From Cardiobacteriaceae bacterium (GTDB lineage: Bacteria; Pseudomonadota; Gammaproteobacteria; Cardiobacteriales; Cardiobacteriaceae): DNA of 34,370 bases. Positions 1-7,647 of the stretch are shown here, in pieces. Numbering within the stretch: position 1 is the stretch's first letter; each line of letters begins with the position of its first letter. Both the position numbers and the translations under genes were made by a program. Below the pieces are notes generated by a model. The model did not search any database. It saw nothing but the letters and a program-made list of their open reading frames with translations, and was not told where the DNA came from. The DNA lies in the NCBI GenBank assembly GCA_017934275.1, contig JAGBJT010000036.1, positions 1 to 34,370 on the forward strand, given 5' to 3'.

Positions 1-270
1 AGTTTTGGAACAATTAAATTCTTTGGCAAGCTCACGCAAATATTTATCTGGATGTTTATCAACATACTCTTTTAGCTTTTCTGGGTTTATTTTTTCCACT
101 CTTTTACCGCCACTCTTATGTATTAAACTTTCACCTCTTGCGGCAGTTTCTTTCCATCGAACAACGGTTCGGTAGTTTAAATTTAATAATTTGCTGGTTT
201 TAAGCACATTACCGTTATTTTGCGCCAAAATTTCTAACACTTTTTCCTTAAATTTCACATCGTATGCCAT
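1..270 (-). CDS. IS630-family transposase, N-terminal part (runs off the left edge)
   Basis: Ninety codons are visible from an ATG at 270 and the frame stays open to base 1. The product begins MAYDVKFKEKVLEILAQNNG. It continues through a helix-turn-helix (roughly residues 20-45, with LLNLNYRTVVRWKE) and a second basic/helical stretch with KLKEYVDKHPDKYLRELAKE. This layout, an N-terminal HTH pair of the Tc1/mariner-IS630 type, normally precedes a DDE catalytic domain that would lie left of the window. The upstream 70 bp leads to the element end inside a Fic gene. Whether the full transposase is intact cannot be judged. Confidence 0.8.
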   Translation of the reverse strand, partial: MAYDVKFKEKVLEILAQNNGNVLKTSKLLNLNYRTVVRWKETAARGESLIHKSGGKRVEKINPEKLKEYVDKHPDKYLRELAKEFNCSKT

Positions 271-341
271 AAATATATACTCCAAATTAACTGAAAAAAT
301 TATTGTAACATATTTTGTTGCTTTGATGTGGAATGACTATA
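1..341 (-). mobile_element. IS630-family insertion sequence, partial (one end in window)
   Basis: This is one end of an insertion sequence whose transposase runs off the left edge. The outer boundary is placed at about 339-341. There the truncated Fic gene stops matching its family and an end reading TATAGTCATTCCACATCAAA (minus strand, inward from the boundary) begins. IS630/Tc1-mariner elements insert at TA, and a TA-TA junction is visible at 338-341. The second end is outside the window, so the terminal inverted repeat cannot be confirmed here. The family call rests on the transposase N-terminus and the TA junction. Confidence 0.75.
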
Positions 342-808
342 TCATTCACACGCCAACGGCTGTTTTTAACGGTTTTGTTCTTATCTGCTGTAACTACTTT
401 TTTGCTATCTAATGCATCAATATAATTGCCATTGAGATTGTTTGGCACAGAAAGTTCTTCGCCTGTTAGCCACTCATACAAAAACGCTGCACGGCGTGCA
501 TATTGCCCTGTTGGCTCTTGATTTATCCAGTTTTGAACAAAACCACCGCCAATAGTTGTAAATAATTGATACAAAAAGAATAAATCAGGAATTTCATTGC
601 GTAAATAAAATGCTAAATGTGCTTGCGGTGTATCATCAGGACGATTGGTGGCTTGATAAAATTCATATCTTTGCTTTCGTTTTTCATCGAACACAGTCTT
701 ACGCCGAGAACCTATACCACTTTCCACAGACAAAATCACGCTTTCTTCCAAACCAGCAAAGCGTTTCAACCATAATCCACCAATTGGATTTTGAATATTG
801 TTGTTCAT
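342..808 (-). pseudogene. Fic-family protein, N-terminal fragment interrupted by the IS630 element
   Basis: The start is taken at the ATG at 808 (MNNNIQNPIGGLWLKRF); the frame extends 11 codons further upstream only from a TTG. The fragment has the N-terminal region typical of larger Fic proteins, with EPTGQYARRAAFLYEWLTGE and later KNSRWRVND. In the family as I recall it, this is followed by an NLPG-type stretch and then the Fic domain. Here, after RWRVND, the reading frame enters the IS end, adds about 17 unrelated residues (IVIPHQ...) and stops at 287. The catalytic HPFxDGNGR domain is absent from this side. A downstream remnant may lie beyond the left edge. The family call is from pattern memory. 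Confidence 0.7.
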
Positions 809-988
809 TTTTATCTGTAAAAAATCATTTAAAACAAGCAAATTGTAACAAAAAACAATTTTATGCGCATAAAAATGATTATATTTCGATTGTTTTGCAT
901 TGAAGTAATTATTCCGATATGTTCAGATGTCTGACAGGTTTTTATTCGCCGTTCTAATTCTTTCTGTATTAAAAATTTGCATTAAAAA

Positions 989-1015
989 AGCAACCTGAAA
1001 AGGTTGCCTAAAAAA
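989..1015 (-). terminator. Rho-independent terminator after the 161-aa unknown gene
   Basis: On the minus strand GCAACC-TTTTCA-GGTTGC forms a 6-bp stem followed by TTTTTT. It begins directly after the TAG stop at 1016-1018, so it ends the minus-strand transcript. Confidence 0.75.
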
Positions 1016-1501
1016 CTATCGTTCTGTACCAATTGGAGAACTGAATTCATAAGTATTTTTAGCTGTTTTTTCTGCTAGCAATCTAGCTTTTTTTAATGGT
1101 TCTAGGTTATCTATTTTTTGATGAAAGAAAAACAAATCTGCTAATTTTGCTTTTACTTCGTGATAGATTTCATCCAATAGTTCTGAATTTGAGATTTTTT
1201 TACCTCTGTCATCTGTAAGATGATCTTCGTAACTTCTACTAAACACACCTGATACACAATCAATAAATGCTCGTGTATTGCAATAAACTGATGTCGTAGC
1301 CTCTTCATCCATATAGTTCTTGCAATAGTGAAGTAATCCTTTTAGAATTGCTTGATAATCAGAGCAACCGAGGAATGCTTCTGAATGCTGAATAATTTCT
1401 TTATCTTTGAAAAACACATAACCATAGCATCCGTGCATATTAGTTATTGATTTAGCTTGATAACCTACTAAAAACAGTTTATCTAGTTTTTGTTCGCTCA
1501 T
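1016..1501 (-). CDS. Hypothetical protein, 161 aa, possibly RNase H-like fold
   Basis: I do not recognise this gene. It encodes a soluble 161-residue protein with no signal peptide or membrane segment. Its first 90 residues alternate strand-like stretches (LFLVGYQAK, GCYGYVFFKDKEI, TTSVYCNTRAFIDCV) around a helix-like AILKGLLHYCKNYM, loosely recalling the RNase HI strand-helix order. The catalytic acidic residues of RNase HI are not evident, so this is only a fold guess. The C-terminal third is charged and helical. It lies 78 bp downstream of the second Fic gene on the same strand and has its own terminator, so co-transcription is possible. The start ATG has no strong Shine-Dalgarno sequence. 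Confidence 0.6.
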   Translation of the reverse strand: MSEQKLDKLFLVGYQAKSITNMHGCYGYVFFKDKEIIQHSEAFLGCSDYQAILKGLLHYCKNYMDEEATTSVYCNTRAFIDCVSGVFSRSYEDHLTDDRGKKISNSELLDEIYHEVKAKLADLFFFHQKIDNLEPLKKARLLAEKTAKNTYEFSSPIGTER

Positions 1502-1579
1502 TATTCAGTGACCTCTATACACATAGTTTTATTATTAGCAAAGTAATATCTTGTCATACTTCCGAACCAATATCAGGTT

Positions 1580-2362
1580 TTATTCAAAATCACTCGACAA
1601 ATCCAAACCCGTTAAGCGTTCGATTGATAAACGGTAATTCTGTTTGAAAAAATCCGTATACAACGAATAATCGCCTGTTTCATAATAATGAATTAAGGCG
1701 TTTTTATATTCGGTAATCAGCGTATCGCTAAAAAATAGCGGTAAAACATCATTTTTAACTAATGCGGCTGTTTGCAAAAGGCGTGCGGTGCGTTTATTGC
1801 CGTCCCTAAAATATTGCAAATACGCTGTATTGCAATGCAGATAAATCGCCTGTTCAAATGTATTTTCATATTGCTCAGCAGTTTGCAAAATGAATTTCTG
1901 TTCAGTTTTTAATCGTTCAGGCTCAGCAATTGGTGAATATTGCGTACCGCCAATCAATACGCCACTTGTCCGCACAATGCCTTGTTCAAAAGATGGCAAT
2001 AAGTCTTTCATCAGCGTTTTGTGTAAATCAGCAACAAAATCAGAGTCAAACACGGTGTTTTTATCGACTGCTATTACCGAAAAAAACGCATTACGCAAAT
2101 TCATCAGCATAATAGCGTCTGAATACAATTTACCGCCTGCGGTATATCCTAACCGCAACAGATTATCCGTATCTAATCGGCTATAAGTATTGCCCTCGAT
2201 TTTGGCAGATGTATAAACAAAATCCACAACCGCCTCCTCGAAATTACGGCGGTCGGATTTGAATGTATCTAACGAATAATATTGAGATAATTCAAATAAT
2301 TGCGTTTTATCTTCTTCGCTTAAAATCGGTCGATAGGCGGTAAATTGTGGGGTGTATTTCAT
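1580..2362 (-). CDS. Fic-family protein with N-terminal inhibitory motif and Gln in place of the motif His
   Basis: Fic proteins typically transfer AMP, or another phosphate-containing group, to a target hydroxyl, using the His of HxFx(D/E)GN(G/K)R. Here the motif region reads LQYFRDGNKRTAR at about residues 182-194. The loop residues D, G, N, R are present but the catalytic position is Gln183 (codon CAA) and the usual Pro is Tyr. The class II inhibitory signature (S/T)xxxE(G/N) is present upstream as SAKIEG (52-57). The protein is 260 aa, cytosolic, and starts at the ATG at 2362 with AGGGA upstream. It could be catalytically altered, a pseudoenzyme, or a natural subfamily with this substitution. 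It lies next to a second, IS-disrupted Fic gene. Confidence 0.8.
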   Translation of the reverse strand: MKYTPQFTAYRPILSEEDKTQLFELSQYYSLDTFKSDRRNFEEAVVDFVYTSAKIEGNTYSRLDTDNLLRLGYTAGGKLYSDAIMLMNLRNAFFSVIAVDKNTVFDSDFVADLHKTLMKDLLPSFEQGIVRTSGVLIGGTQYSPIAEPERLKTEQKFILQTAEQYENTFEQAIYLHCNTAYLQYFRDGNKRTARLLQTAALVKNDVLPLFFSDTLITEYKNALIHYYETGDYSLYTDFFKQNYRLSIERLTGLDLSSDFE

Positions 2363-2413
2363 TGTGTTTCCCTGTTATTTCATGCTGAGTAGATTAAAGT
2401 TTCAAGTGCAACA

Positions 2414-2520
2414 TATAGTCGTTTCAGTTCAAAATTAAGACAAGGCAGCGAGCTTAAAGACTGTATCTAGAATACGGCGAGGTGAAGAGAACGCTATTAT
2501 TTTGAAATGGAACGACTATA
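2414..2520 (+). repeat. Correia-like MITE, copy 1 (107 bp)
   Basis: The copy starts TATAGTCGTTTCAGTTCAAA and ends with the imperfect inverted complement, finishing ...GGAACGACTATA. Internal GACAAGGCAGCGAGC and ATACGGCGAGG blocks are shared with the other four copies. It lies downstream of the GT25 gene and upstream of the Fic gene, in a gap with no coding capacity. Ends in TATA fit TA target-site use. Confidence 0.85.
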
Positions 2521-2558
2521 ACTACATCATTACAATTTTTATCAATAATAAGCTCTGC

Positions 2559-3290
2559 TTATTTATCTACAATAAACTCTGAAAAATGTCTATCAATTAT
2601 TCTTATTAGGTTGTATTTTAAGCCGCGGATTTTTCTTGGATTTAAGTGATTTTTGGTTTTTATTTCCCGTTCAATTTCTATATTACTAGGATTTTCACCG
2701 TAATTCTGACGGATTAAATCACTGAAATATAAGGAAATCTCCTTTTGCGGTAGAAGAAGACACCAAATATCTGTGAGTGTTGGAGTATCTTTTTGAATAG
2801 AAAGCAAGTTTTCCGCCGCTTGACGATCAAGAATATAGGCGTGTGCGTTATATATTCTCTCCAAGCTATAACGGGAAATTTGATAAAAATTATCAGCAAT
2901 TTTTTTACCCCAAGCCTTGGGATCCCCCCCCCCTAGAAGAATCATTGCATTTTTTGGAATTTTATCCGTCAGGGAAAAAGCTTTTTCGATAATTTCATCG
3001 CCGCCGATAATATCGTCTTCCAAAATTAAGCAATACTGTGCATCTGTTTGCAAAAATTCTTCATAAGCTTTTATATGCGATAAAGTGCAACCTAATTCAT
3101 TCGGGCTAATTAACACATTATATTTCGCAAGAGAACCTGAAAGATACTTAAAATATTCCTGAATATTTATTTTATTACCTTCAACTGCATCAATAATTTT
3201 GAATTCATTGTAAGAATTAAATTGCTCTTTCAGCTGTTTTCTACGCTCTTCATCTTTGGTAAGAGATATAACAAAAACGGGGTATTTCAT
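2559..3290 (-). CDS. GT25-family (LOS/LPS) glycosyltransferase with internal G10 tract
   Basis: This belongs to family GT25, the LgtB/LgtE/LpsA type that adds a sugar to lipooligosaccharide at the inner membrane. Features are an N-terminal MKYPVFVISLTKDEERRKQL strand-turn, ELGCTLSHIKAYEEFL, and the acidic LILEDDI metal/nucleotide-sugar motif at about residues 88-94. At 243 aa it is near full length. Codons 120-122 (Gly-Gly-Gly) lie in a run of ten G (coding strand, 2924-2933). The frame is open (ON) at ten; gain or loss of one G would truncate the protein. The start ATG has AGGAG formed by the last codons of the preceding kinase gene, a 1-bp gap that implies translational coupling. Acceptor and donor sugars are unknown. 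Confidence 0.85.
   Translation of the reverse strand: MKYPVFVISLTKDEERRKQLKEQFNSYNEFKIIDAVEGNKINIQEYFKYLSGSLAKYNVLISPNELGCTLSHIKAYEEFLQTDAQYCLILEDDIIGGDEIIEKAFSLTDKIPKNAMILLGGGDPKAWGKKIADNFYQISRYSLERIYNAHAYILDRQAAENLLSIQKDTPTLTDIWCLLLPQKEISLYFSDLIRQNYGENPSNIEIEREIKTKNHLNPRKIRGLKYNLIRIIDRHFSEFIVDK
2924..2933 (-). repeat. G10 homopolymer tract inside the GT25 gene (candidate phase-variation switch)
   Basis: Ten consecutive C on the plus strand (ten G in the coding sense) lie about 360 nt into the 732-nt gene. Slippage here would move translation out of frame, as known for neisserial lgtA, lgtC, lgtD and lgtG. The current length reads in frame. Confidence 0.85.
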
Positions 3291-3291
3291 T

Positions 3292-3930
3292 TTATTTACT
3301 CCTAATAGCTATTTTTGATACAAAATTCATCTCTTTTGCTTTATTTATTACTCTGTCGAACCACTCGATGTTCTTTTGAATATAAATATTATTTTCCCGC
3401 TTTTCGGCAATTTTTTCTAAATTAGCAAATTTCTGCTGCTGTTCATTTGCGATAACTTGACTATTGTCATAAAAATAGAGCACATCAGCGATTGGAATGA
3501 TTTTTACCAAATTATCAAAGCTTTGTACGAATCTTCTTTCAATAGTTTTTTCCTCTATATCGTGTCCTTTTTTTGCCACTCGAATTGCCACTCTTTGCTT
3601 TGCTAATTCTACACTGTTTAACCCTACATAGAACACTGTTATATGGTAATTATACATTTTTGCTTTTTCGATAAATTTAACAATCGAATGACCGCTTAAT
3701 GTGGTTTCGATGTTAAAATCTATTCCTTTCTGTAAATAAGAATTGCGCAGTTTAATTGCCAATCTTCCTGCGCGATTTTGGTCTATTGGATTATTCCAAT
3801 CGCCAAATTCGCGCACAATTTCATCTGAATTTATTCTTGCACCGTAAAAATCATCATCTTCTAATTGATTGATATAAAAAGTTGATTTTCCAGCACCATT
3901 TACGCCTGCAAAAATGTATAAATTCTTCAT
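3292..3930 (-). CDS. Zeta-toxin-like P-loop kinase
   Basis: The 212-aa protein begins MKNLYIFAGVNGAGKSTF, a Walker A motif at residues 9-16. It has INSDE shortly after, ETTLSG (substrate-side motif), and RVAIRVAKKGHDIEEKTIERRF, the conserved region of zeta-toxin/YmdB-like kinases. Known zeta toxins phosphorylate UDP-N-acetylglucosamine and block envelope synthesis. No epsilon-like antitoxin gene is visible on either side. It sits between two glycosyltransferase genes, 8 bp after the first and 1 bp before the second, so it is almost certainly in their operon. It could be a solitary toxin relic, a housekeeping nucleotide-sugar kinase, or a stress factor. The RBS AAGG precedes the ATG. The family call is firm; the role is not. 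Confidence 0.8.
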   Translation of the reverse strand: MKNLYIFAGVNGAGKSTFYINQLEDDDFYGARINSDEIVREFGDWNNPIDQNRAGRLAIKLRNSYLQKGIDFNIETTLSGHSIVKFIEKAKMYNYHITVFYVGLNSVELAKQRVAIRVAKKGHDIEEKTIERRFVQSFDNLVKIIPIADVLYFYDNSQVIANEQQQKFANLEKIAEKRENNIYIQKNIEWFDRVINKAKEMNFVSKIAIRSK

Positions 3931-3938
3931 TTTTAGCC

Positions 3939-4979
3939 TTAAATTATTTCTAGTAATTTATCAATATGCTCATCTAAACTCGGATTATAAGAAATGCACT
4001 CTTTGTGATTTTTTATTGCGGTTTTATTTTCTGCTTTCATTTTATCGGCTAATAATAATTTTTCTTGCAAATCTTTAAGATTATTGGGCTTAAAAAATAA
4101 ATTGTCGGTATTTTTAATCACTTCTACACAACCGCAATTATCAGCAAAAATAATTTTTCGACCGCACAAAATACTTTCAACTCCAACTAATCCGAACGGT
4201 TCATATTTTGAGGCAAGAATTGTAAAATCAGTTGCATTATAAAGTTCGGTCATATTATTAACTAAACCTAAATTGATAATTAAATCGTCTTCATATTTAT
4301 GTTTGCCGCAGAGAGCAATTTTTATCGGAAATTTAAGCTCGTTTTGAATATTTCTAATTGCTTGAATAATTAAGAATAATCCTTTTCTTTCGTGATCTCC
4401 TGATGGAAAAAGCAAGATATTTTCATTTTCCTTAAATCCGAATTTTTGCCGTAAATTTAACCGTTCATTTTTTGATAAAGGGTAGAATTTTTCCATATCA
4501 ACAGGTGGATAAATTGTAATAATTTTTTCGGCATCGATTTGATAAAACTTCTGTAATTCTTTTTTCATCAATTCTGAATGTGTAACAATTTTTTTCGCGG
4601 TTTTATAAGCAGAAAATCCGCGTTTTACCGTAAATTTATCTTTTAAGCTAGCTTTTTTCTGCATTGCTGATAAAAAACCAAGATGATTTCCACCGCAAAT
4701 TAAAATATCGGCATTGTCAATTAAACTTGTGGCAATAATTTTATAACCGTTCGGTATATTTTTTTGCACTCTTCGGTTAAAAATGGCATATCTAAATTGT
4801 GCAATTGGAAATTGTCTGAATACTTGAACAGGGCATATTTCGGAATATTCCTGTGAAGTTTTCATCGTAAGCACTTGTGTTGTAATTCTGCGCGATAAAA
4901 ATCCCTGCACCAAATCGAAAACATATCGTTCCATTCCGCCAGAGAGCTGAAATTTATCCGTTGCAATGCAAATATTCAT
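3939..4979 (-). CDS. GT4-family glycosyltransferase (LPS core type, WaaG-like)
   Basis: The 346-aa protein has the GT-B fold signatures of family GT4. The N-terminal half includes SGGMERYVFDLVQGFLSR (glycine-rich acceptor loop), and the interdomain region has TIYPPVDMEKFYP. The donor-binding half has LFPSGDHERKGL and the EX7E motif EPFGLVGVE. This is the layout of WaaG/RfaG-type enzymes that add a hexose to the LPS/LOS core from a UDP-sugar at the cytoplasmic face. It follows recG by 29 bp and precedes the zeta-like kinase by 8 bp. The start ATG has GGGAA upstream. Sugar specificity cannot be told from sequence. Confidence 0.85.
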   Translation of the reverse strand: MNICIATDKFQLSGGMERYVFDLVQGFLSRRITTQVLTMKTSQEYSEICPVQVFRQFPIAQFRYAIFNRRVQKNIPNGYKIIATSLIDNADILICGGNHLGFLSAMQKKASLKDKFTVKRGFSAYKTAKKIVTHSELMKKELQKFYQIDAEKIITIYPPVDMEKFYPLSKNERLNLRQKFGFKENENILLFPSGDHERKGLFLIIQAIRNIQNELKFPIKIALCGKHKYEDDLIINLGLVNNMTELYNATDFTILASKYEPFGLVGVESILCGRKIIFADNCGCVEVIKNTDNLFFKPNNLKDLQEKLLLADKMKAENKTAIKNHKECISYNPSLDEHIDKLLEII

Positions 4980-5008
4980 TATTTATTCCCAATCAGAAAT
5001 ATTTACAG

Positions 5009-7078
5009 CTATACCTGCAAATATTTTTCCTTTCCTTCTGCCCAGCGGTTAAGCAAAATTTGGCAGAAATTTTCCTCATTTTTCTTCCAATCGCAAACAA
5101 GATTTTCGGCTTTTTCGACTAATTCGCGGTCTTCGACTAAATCCGCGACCAGAAATCCTGCTTCGCCCGTTTGTTGAGTTCCGAGCAGTTCGCCAGCACC
5201 GCGGATATTCAAATCTTCTTCTGCAATCAAAAAACCGTCATTTGTCTTACGCATAATTTCTAAGCGGCGGCGCGCGGTTTTGCCGAGCACCTGATACATT
5301 AAAACGCAATCCGATTGCCGAGTTCCGCGACCGACCCGACCGCGTAGTTGATGCAGTTGCGACAGCCCAAAGCGTTCAGAATTTTCGATAATCATTAAAG
5401 AAGCATTCGGCACATCAACACCGACTTCGATAACCGTTGTCGCGACTAGTAAATCGATATTGCCCGTGGCGAATTCTTCCATAATTTCCCGCCGCCGCGC
5501 GCTTTCAATCCGCCCGTGAATAAGCGCGATACGAATTCCTGCAAGTTGCTCTTGTAGATATACATAAATTGTTTCCGCGTTTTCGCATTCCAGCACTTCG
5601 CTTTCTTCGATTAACGGGCAGACCCAATAAACCTGCGCGCCGGTGGCAACTTGTGCCTTAATTCTTTCGAGCAAAATTTCCCGTTTATCGCTAGAAATAA
5701 CCGTTGTTCGCACGGGAGTTCTGCCAGCGGGAAGTTCATCGATGATGGAAGTATCAAGTTCGCCGTAATTACTCATCGCCAAAGTGCGCGGTATCGGTGT
5801 GGCGGTTAAAACTAGCTGATGCACCGCCGTTCCCTGATTAGATTTTTCTTGTAATTTCAACCTTTGCCCGACCCCGAAACGGTGTTGCTCGTCGATAACA
5901 ATCAAGGCGAGATTGTGATATTCCACCGCAGTTTGAAATACCGCGTGCGTGCCGATGATTATTTGTGCCGTTCCATCTTTGATTTTGCCGAGGATTTCCC
6001 GTTTTTCTTTGGCGGTTTTTTTACTAATTAGTAAGACAATTTCTATACCAAGTCCAGCGGTATAACGACGCAAGTTTGCATCGTGCTGTTCGGCAAGAAG
6101 TTCCGTGGGAGCCATAAAAACCGCTTGCAAGCCAGCATCAACCGCGGCAAGACAAGCAAAAAGCGCAATCATCGTTTTACCTGAACCAACATCACCTTGC
6201 ACCAAACGCAACATCGGAATATTTTTTGCCAAATCCGCGGCAATTTCACGGCGCACTCTCTCTTGCGCATTAGTGAGTGAAAACGGTAAAGTCGCCAAAA
6301 ATTCACGAGTTTTTTCACCGTCGGAGGGCAGGGCAGGTGCGGGAAAACTTTGTAAATATGAACGAGCGTCCAACATTGCAAGACGATGTGCGGCAAGTTC
6401 TTCCAAAGCAAGACGATTGCGGGCGAGTGTAATTTCCCTTTTACCGTCATTCAAAGTTGGACGATGCAAAACATTTAAGGCTTGTTCCAGCGAAAAATAA
6501 CCGAGATTTGTCAAGGCATCTTGTGTATTTTTTTCGAAATAATTCGCCATATTTTTCAAAATCGCGGAAATCGCCGCTCGCCATTCTTGTTGCGGCAGAG
6601 TTTTTACCGTCGGATAAATTGCGCTTAAATTTGTTGATATTTCAGGAATTTCACCGTCTGCAAGCCAAGTCGTTTCAGGATGAGAAATAACAAAATTACC
6701 GTAAGGAGAAAGTTGCGCTTTACCGTAAAAAATACCGCGCCGTCCGATTTTGTATTGCTCTGTCTGATTTTTATAAAAATTAAAAAAAGCCAATTTGCAA
6801 ACATCGCCCGCATCATCGGCAATTTCGACATTCAAAACACGGCGTTTGCCCTGCACAATCGAACTTTTTAATACTTTTGCACAAACTTGTGCGACTTCTC
6901 CGTGTTGCAAAGCGGCAATTGGAGTTAAACGACAACGGTTTTCATAGCGGCTCGGTAAATGAGTAAGTAAATCACGCACGGTCAAAATACGGATTTTTGC
7001 CAAAGCATTTACCGCACGAGTGGAAATAATTTGCGGTAAATCTTTGAGTAATGTCGAAAAATCTATATCTTTTTGCAT
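5009..7078 (-). CDS. recG: ATP-dependent DNA helicase RecG
   Basis: RecG remodels stalled replication forks and branch-migrates Holliday junctions. The 689-aa length and domain order fit the family: an N-terminal wedge/OB region (with LTHLPSRYENR), Walker A GDVGSGKT near residue 296, the helicase motif II box DEQHRFGVGQR near 395, motif III LTATPIPRTLA, and the C-terminal ELLGTQQTGEAGF element. It lies 98 bp downstream of ridA and directly upstream of the glycosyltransferase cluster, all on the minus strand. The Shine-Dalgarno (GCGGAT) is weak. No defect is visible. Confidence 0.97.
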   Translation of the reverse strand: MQKDIDFSTLLKDLPQIISTRAVNALAKIRILTVRDLLTHLPSRYENRCRLTPIAALQHGEVAQVCAKVLKSSIVQGKRRVLNVEIADDAGDVCKLAFFNFYKNQTEQYKIGRRGIFYGKAQLSPYGNFVISHPETTWLADGEIPEISTNLSAIYPTVKTLPQQEWRAAISAILKNMANYFEKNTQDALTNLGYFSLEQALNVLHRPTLNDGKREITLARNRLALEELAAHRLAMLDARSYLQSFPAPALPSDGEKTREFLATLPFSLTNAQERVRREIAADLAKNIPMLRLVQGDVGSGKTMIALFACLAAVDAGLQAVFMAPTELLAEQHDANLRRYTAGLGIEIVLLISKKTAKEKREILGKIKDGTAQIIIGTHAVFQTAVEYHNLALIVIDEQHRFGVGQRLKLQEKSNQGTAVHQLVLTATPIPRTLAMSNYGELDTSIIDELPAGRTPVRTTVISSDKREILLERIKAQVATGAQVYWVCPLIEESEVLECENAETIYVYLQEQLAGIRIALIHGRIESARRREIMEEFATGNIDLLVATTVIEVGVDVPNASLMIIENSERFGLSQLHQLRGRVGRGTRQSDCVLMYQVLGKTARRRLEIMRKTNDGFLIAEEDLNIRGAGELLGTQQTGEAGFLVADLVEDRELVEKAENLVCDWKKNEENFCQILLNRWAEGKEKYLQV

Positions 7079-7121
7079 TTTTATCCGCTATCTTGACTTG
7101 AAAAATTTCTTTTAGTTAAGA

Positions 7122-7150
7122 ATAAAACTGCCGAAAATCAGCAGTTTTAT
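7122..7150 (-). terminator. Hairpin between ridA and recG, candidate terminator of ridA
   Basis: AAAACTGC and GCAGTTTT pair around a 9-nt loop. On the minus strand the arm is followed by ATTC rather than a clean U-run, so termination may be partial and recG may still be read through. Confidence 0.5.
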
Positions 7151-7176
7151 TGTCTTTTATTATTACTAATAATTTA

Positions 7177-7560
7177 TTACAAAGCGATAATTGCTTCCGC
7201 TTCCACTGTCGCACCTTTCGGTAAAGCGCAAACCTGAACCGCACTACGAGCTGGATACGGTTCGGCAAAAAACTGCGCCATCACCGCATTAAATTCCGCA
7301 AAATTGTTCAAATCGGTAAGAAAAACATTAAGCTTGACGATATTGCTTAAATCACCGCCAGCCGCTTTGCAAACTGCGGTTAAATTTTTGAAAACTTGTT
7401 CGGCAGAGGCTTGAAAACTATCTTGCACCAATTCTCCCGTTTCAGGATTGAGAGGAATTTGACCTGATGCAAAAATCAAATTACCGACTTTAATTGCTTG
7501 TGAATAAGTTCCCACCGCTTTGGGGGCATTTTCGGTATGAATAACTTCTTTTTGAAACAT
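7177..7560 (-). CDS. ridA: RidA-family enamine/imine deaminase
   Basis: RidA hydrolyses reactive 2-aminoacrylate and related imines released by PLP enzymes, protecting cytosolic PLP enzymes. The 127-aa length is standard. The family blocks are present: GTYSQAIKVGNLIFASGQIPL, the SAVQVCALPKGATVEAEAIIAL C-terminus, and the conserved Arg in PARSAVQV. The start ATG is preceded by AAGGAAA. It is on the same strand as recG. Two PLP enzymes (an aminotransferase and a Cys/Met enzyme) lie about 9 kb away, which fits its general role but is not specific. Confidence 0.95.
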   Translation of the reverse strand: MFQKEVIHTENAPKAVGTYSQAIKVGNLIFASGQIPLNPETGELVQDSFQASAEQVFKNLTAVCKAAGGDLSNIVKLNVFLTDLNNFAEFNAVMAQFFAEPYPARSAVQVCALPKGATVEAEAIIAL

Positions 7561-7647
7561 TTTAATTTCCTTGAAAAATAAATAACAATAAATATTTAAC
7601 TAAACGGTTTAATTGCTAAAAAGCTCCGCTATTCTAGCTAATTTTTT

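Noticed and set aside
191-412. Plus-strand open frame over the IS630 end and the Fic remnant
   Set aside because: It overlaps the transposase and Fic reading frames, has no ribosome binding site and no family features.
2547-2563. AATAAGC-TCT-GCTTATT hairpin as terminator of the GT25 gene
   Set aside because: It overlaps the stop codon and is not followed by a U-run on the minus strand; too weak to call.
6105-6500. 131-codon plus-strand frame inside recG
   Set aside because: It is the mirror of a conserved helicase gene; RecG motifs on the minus strand explain the sequence.
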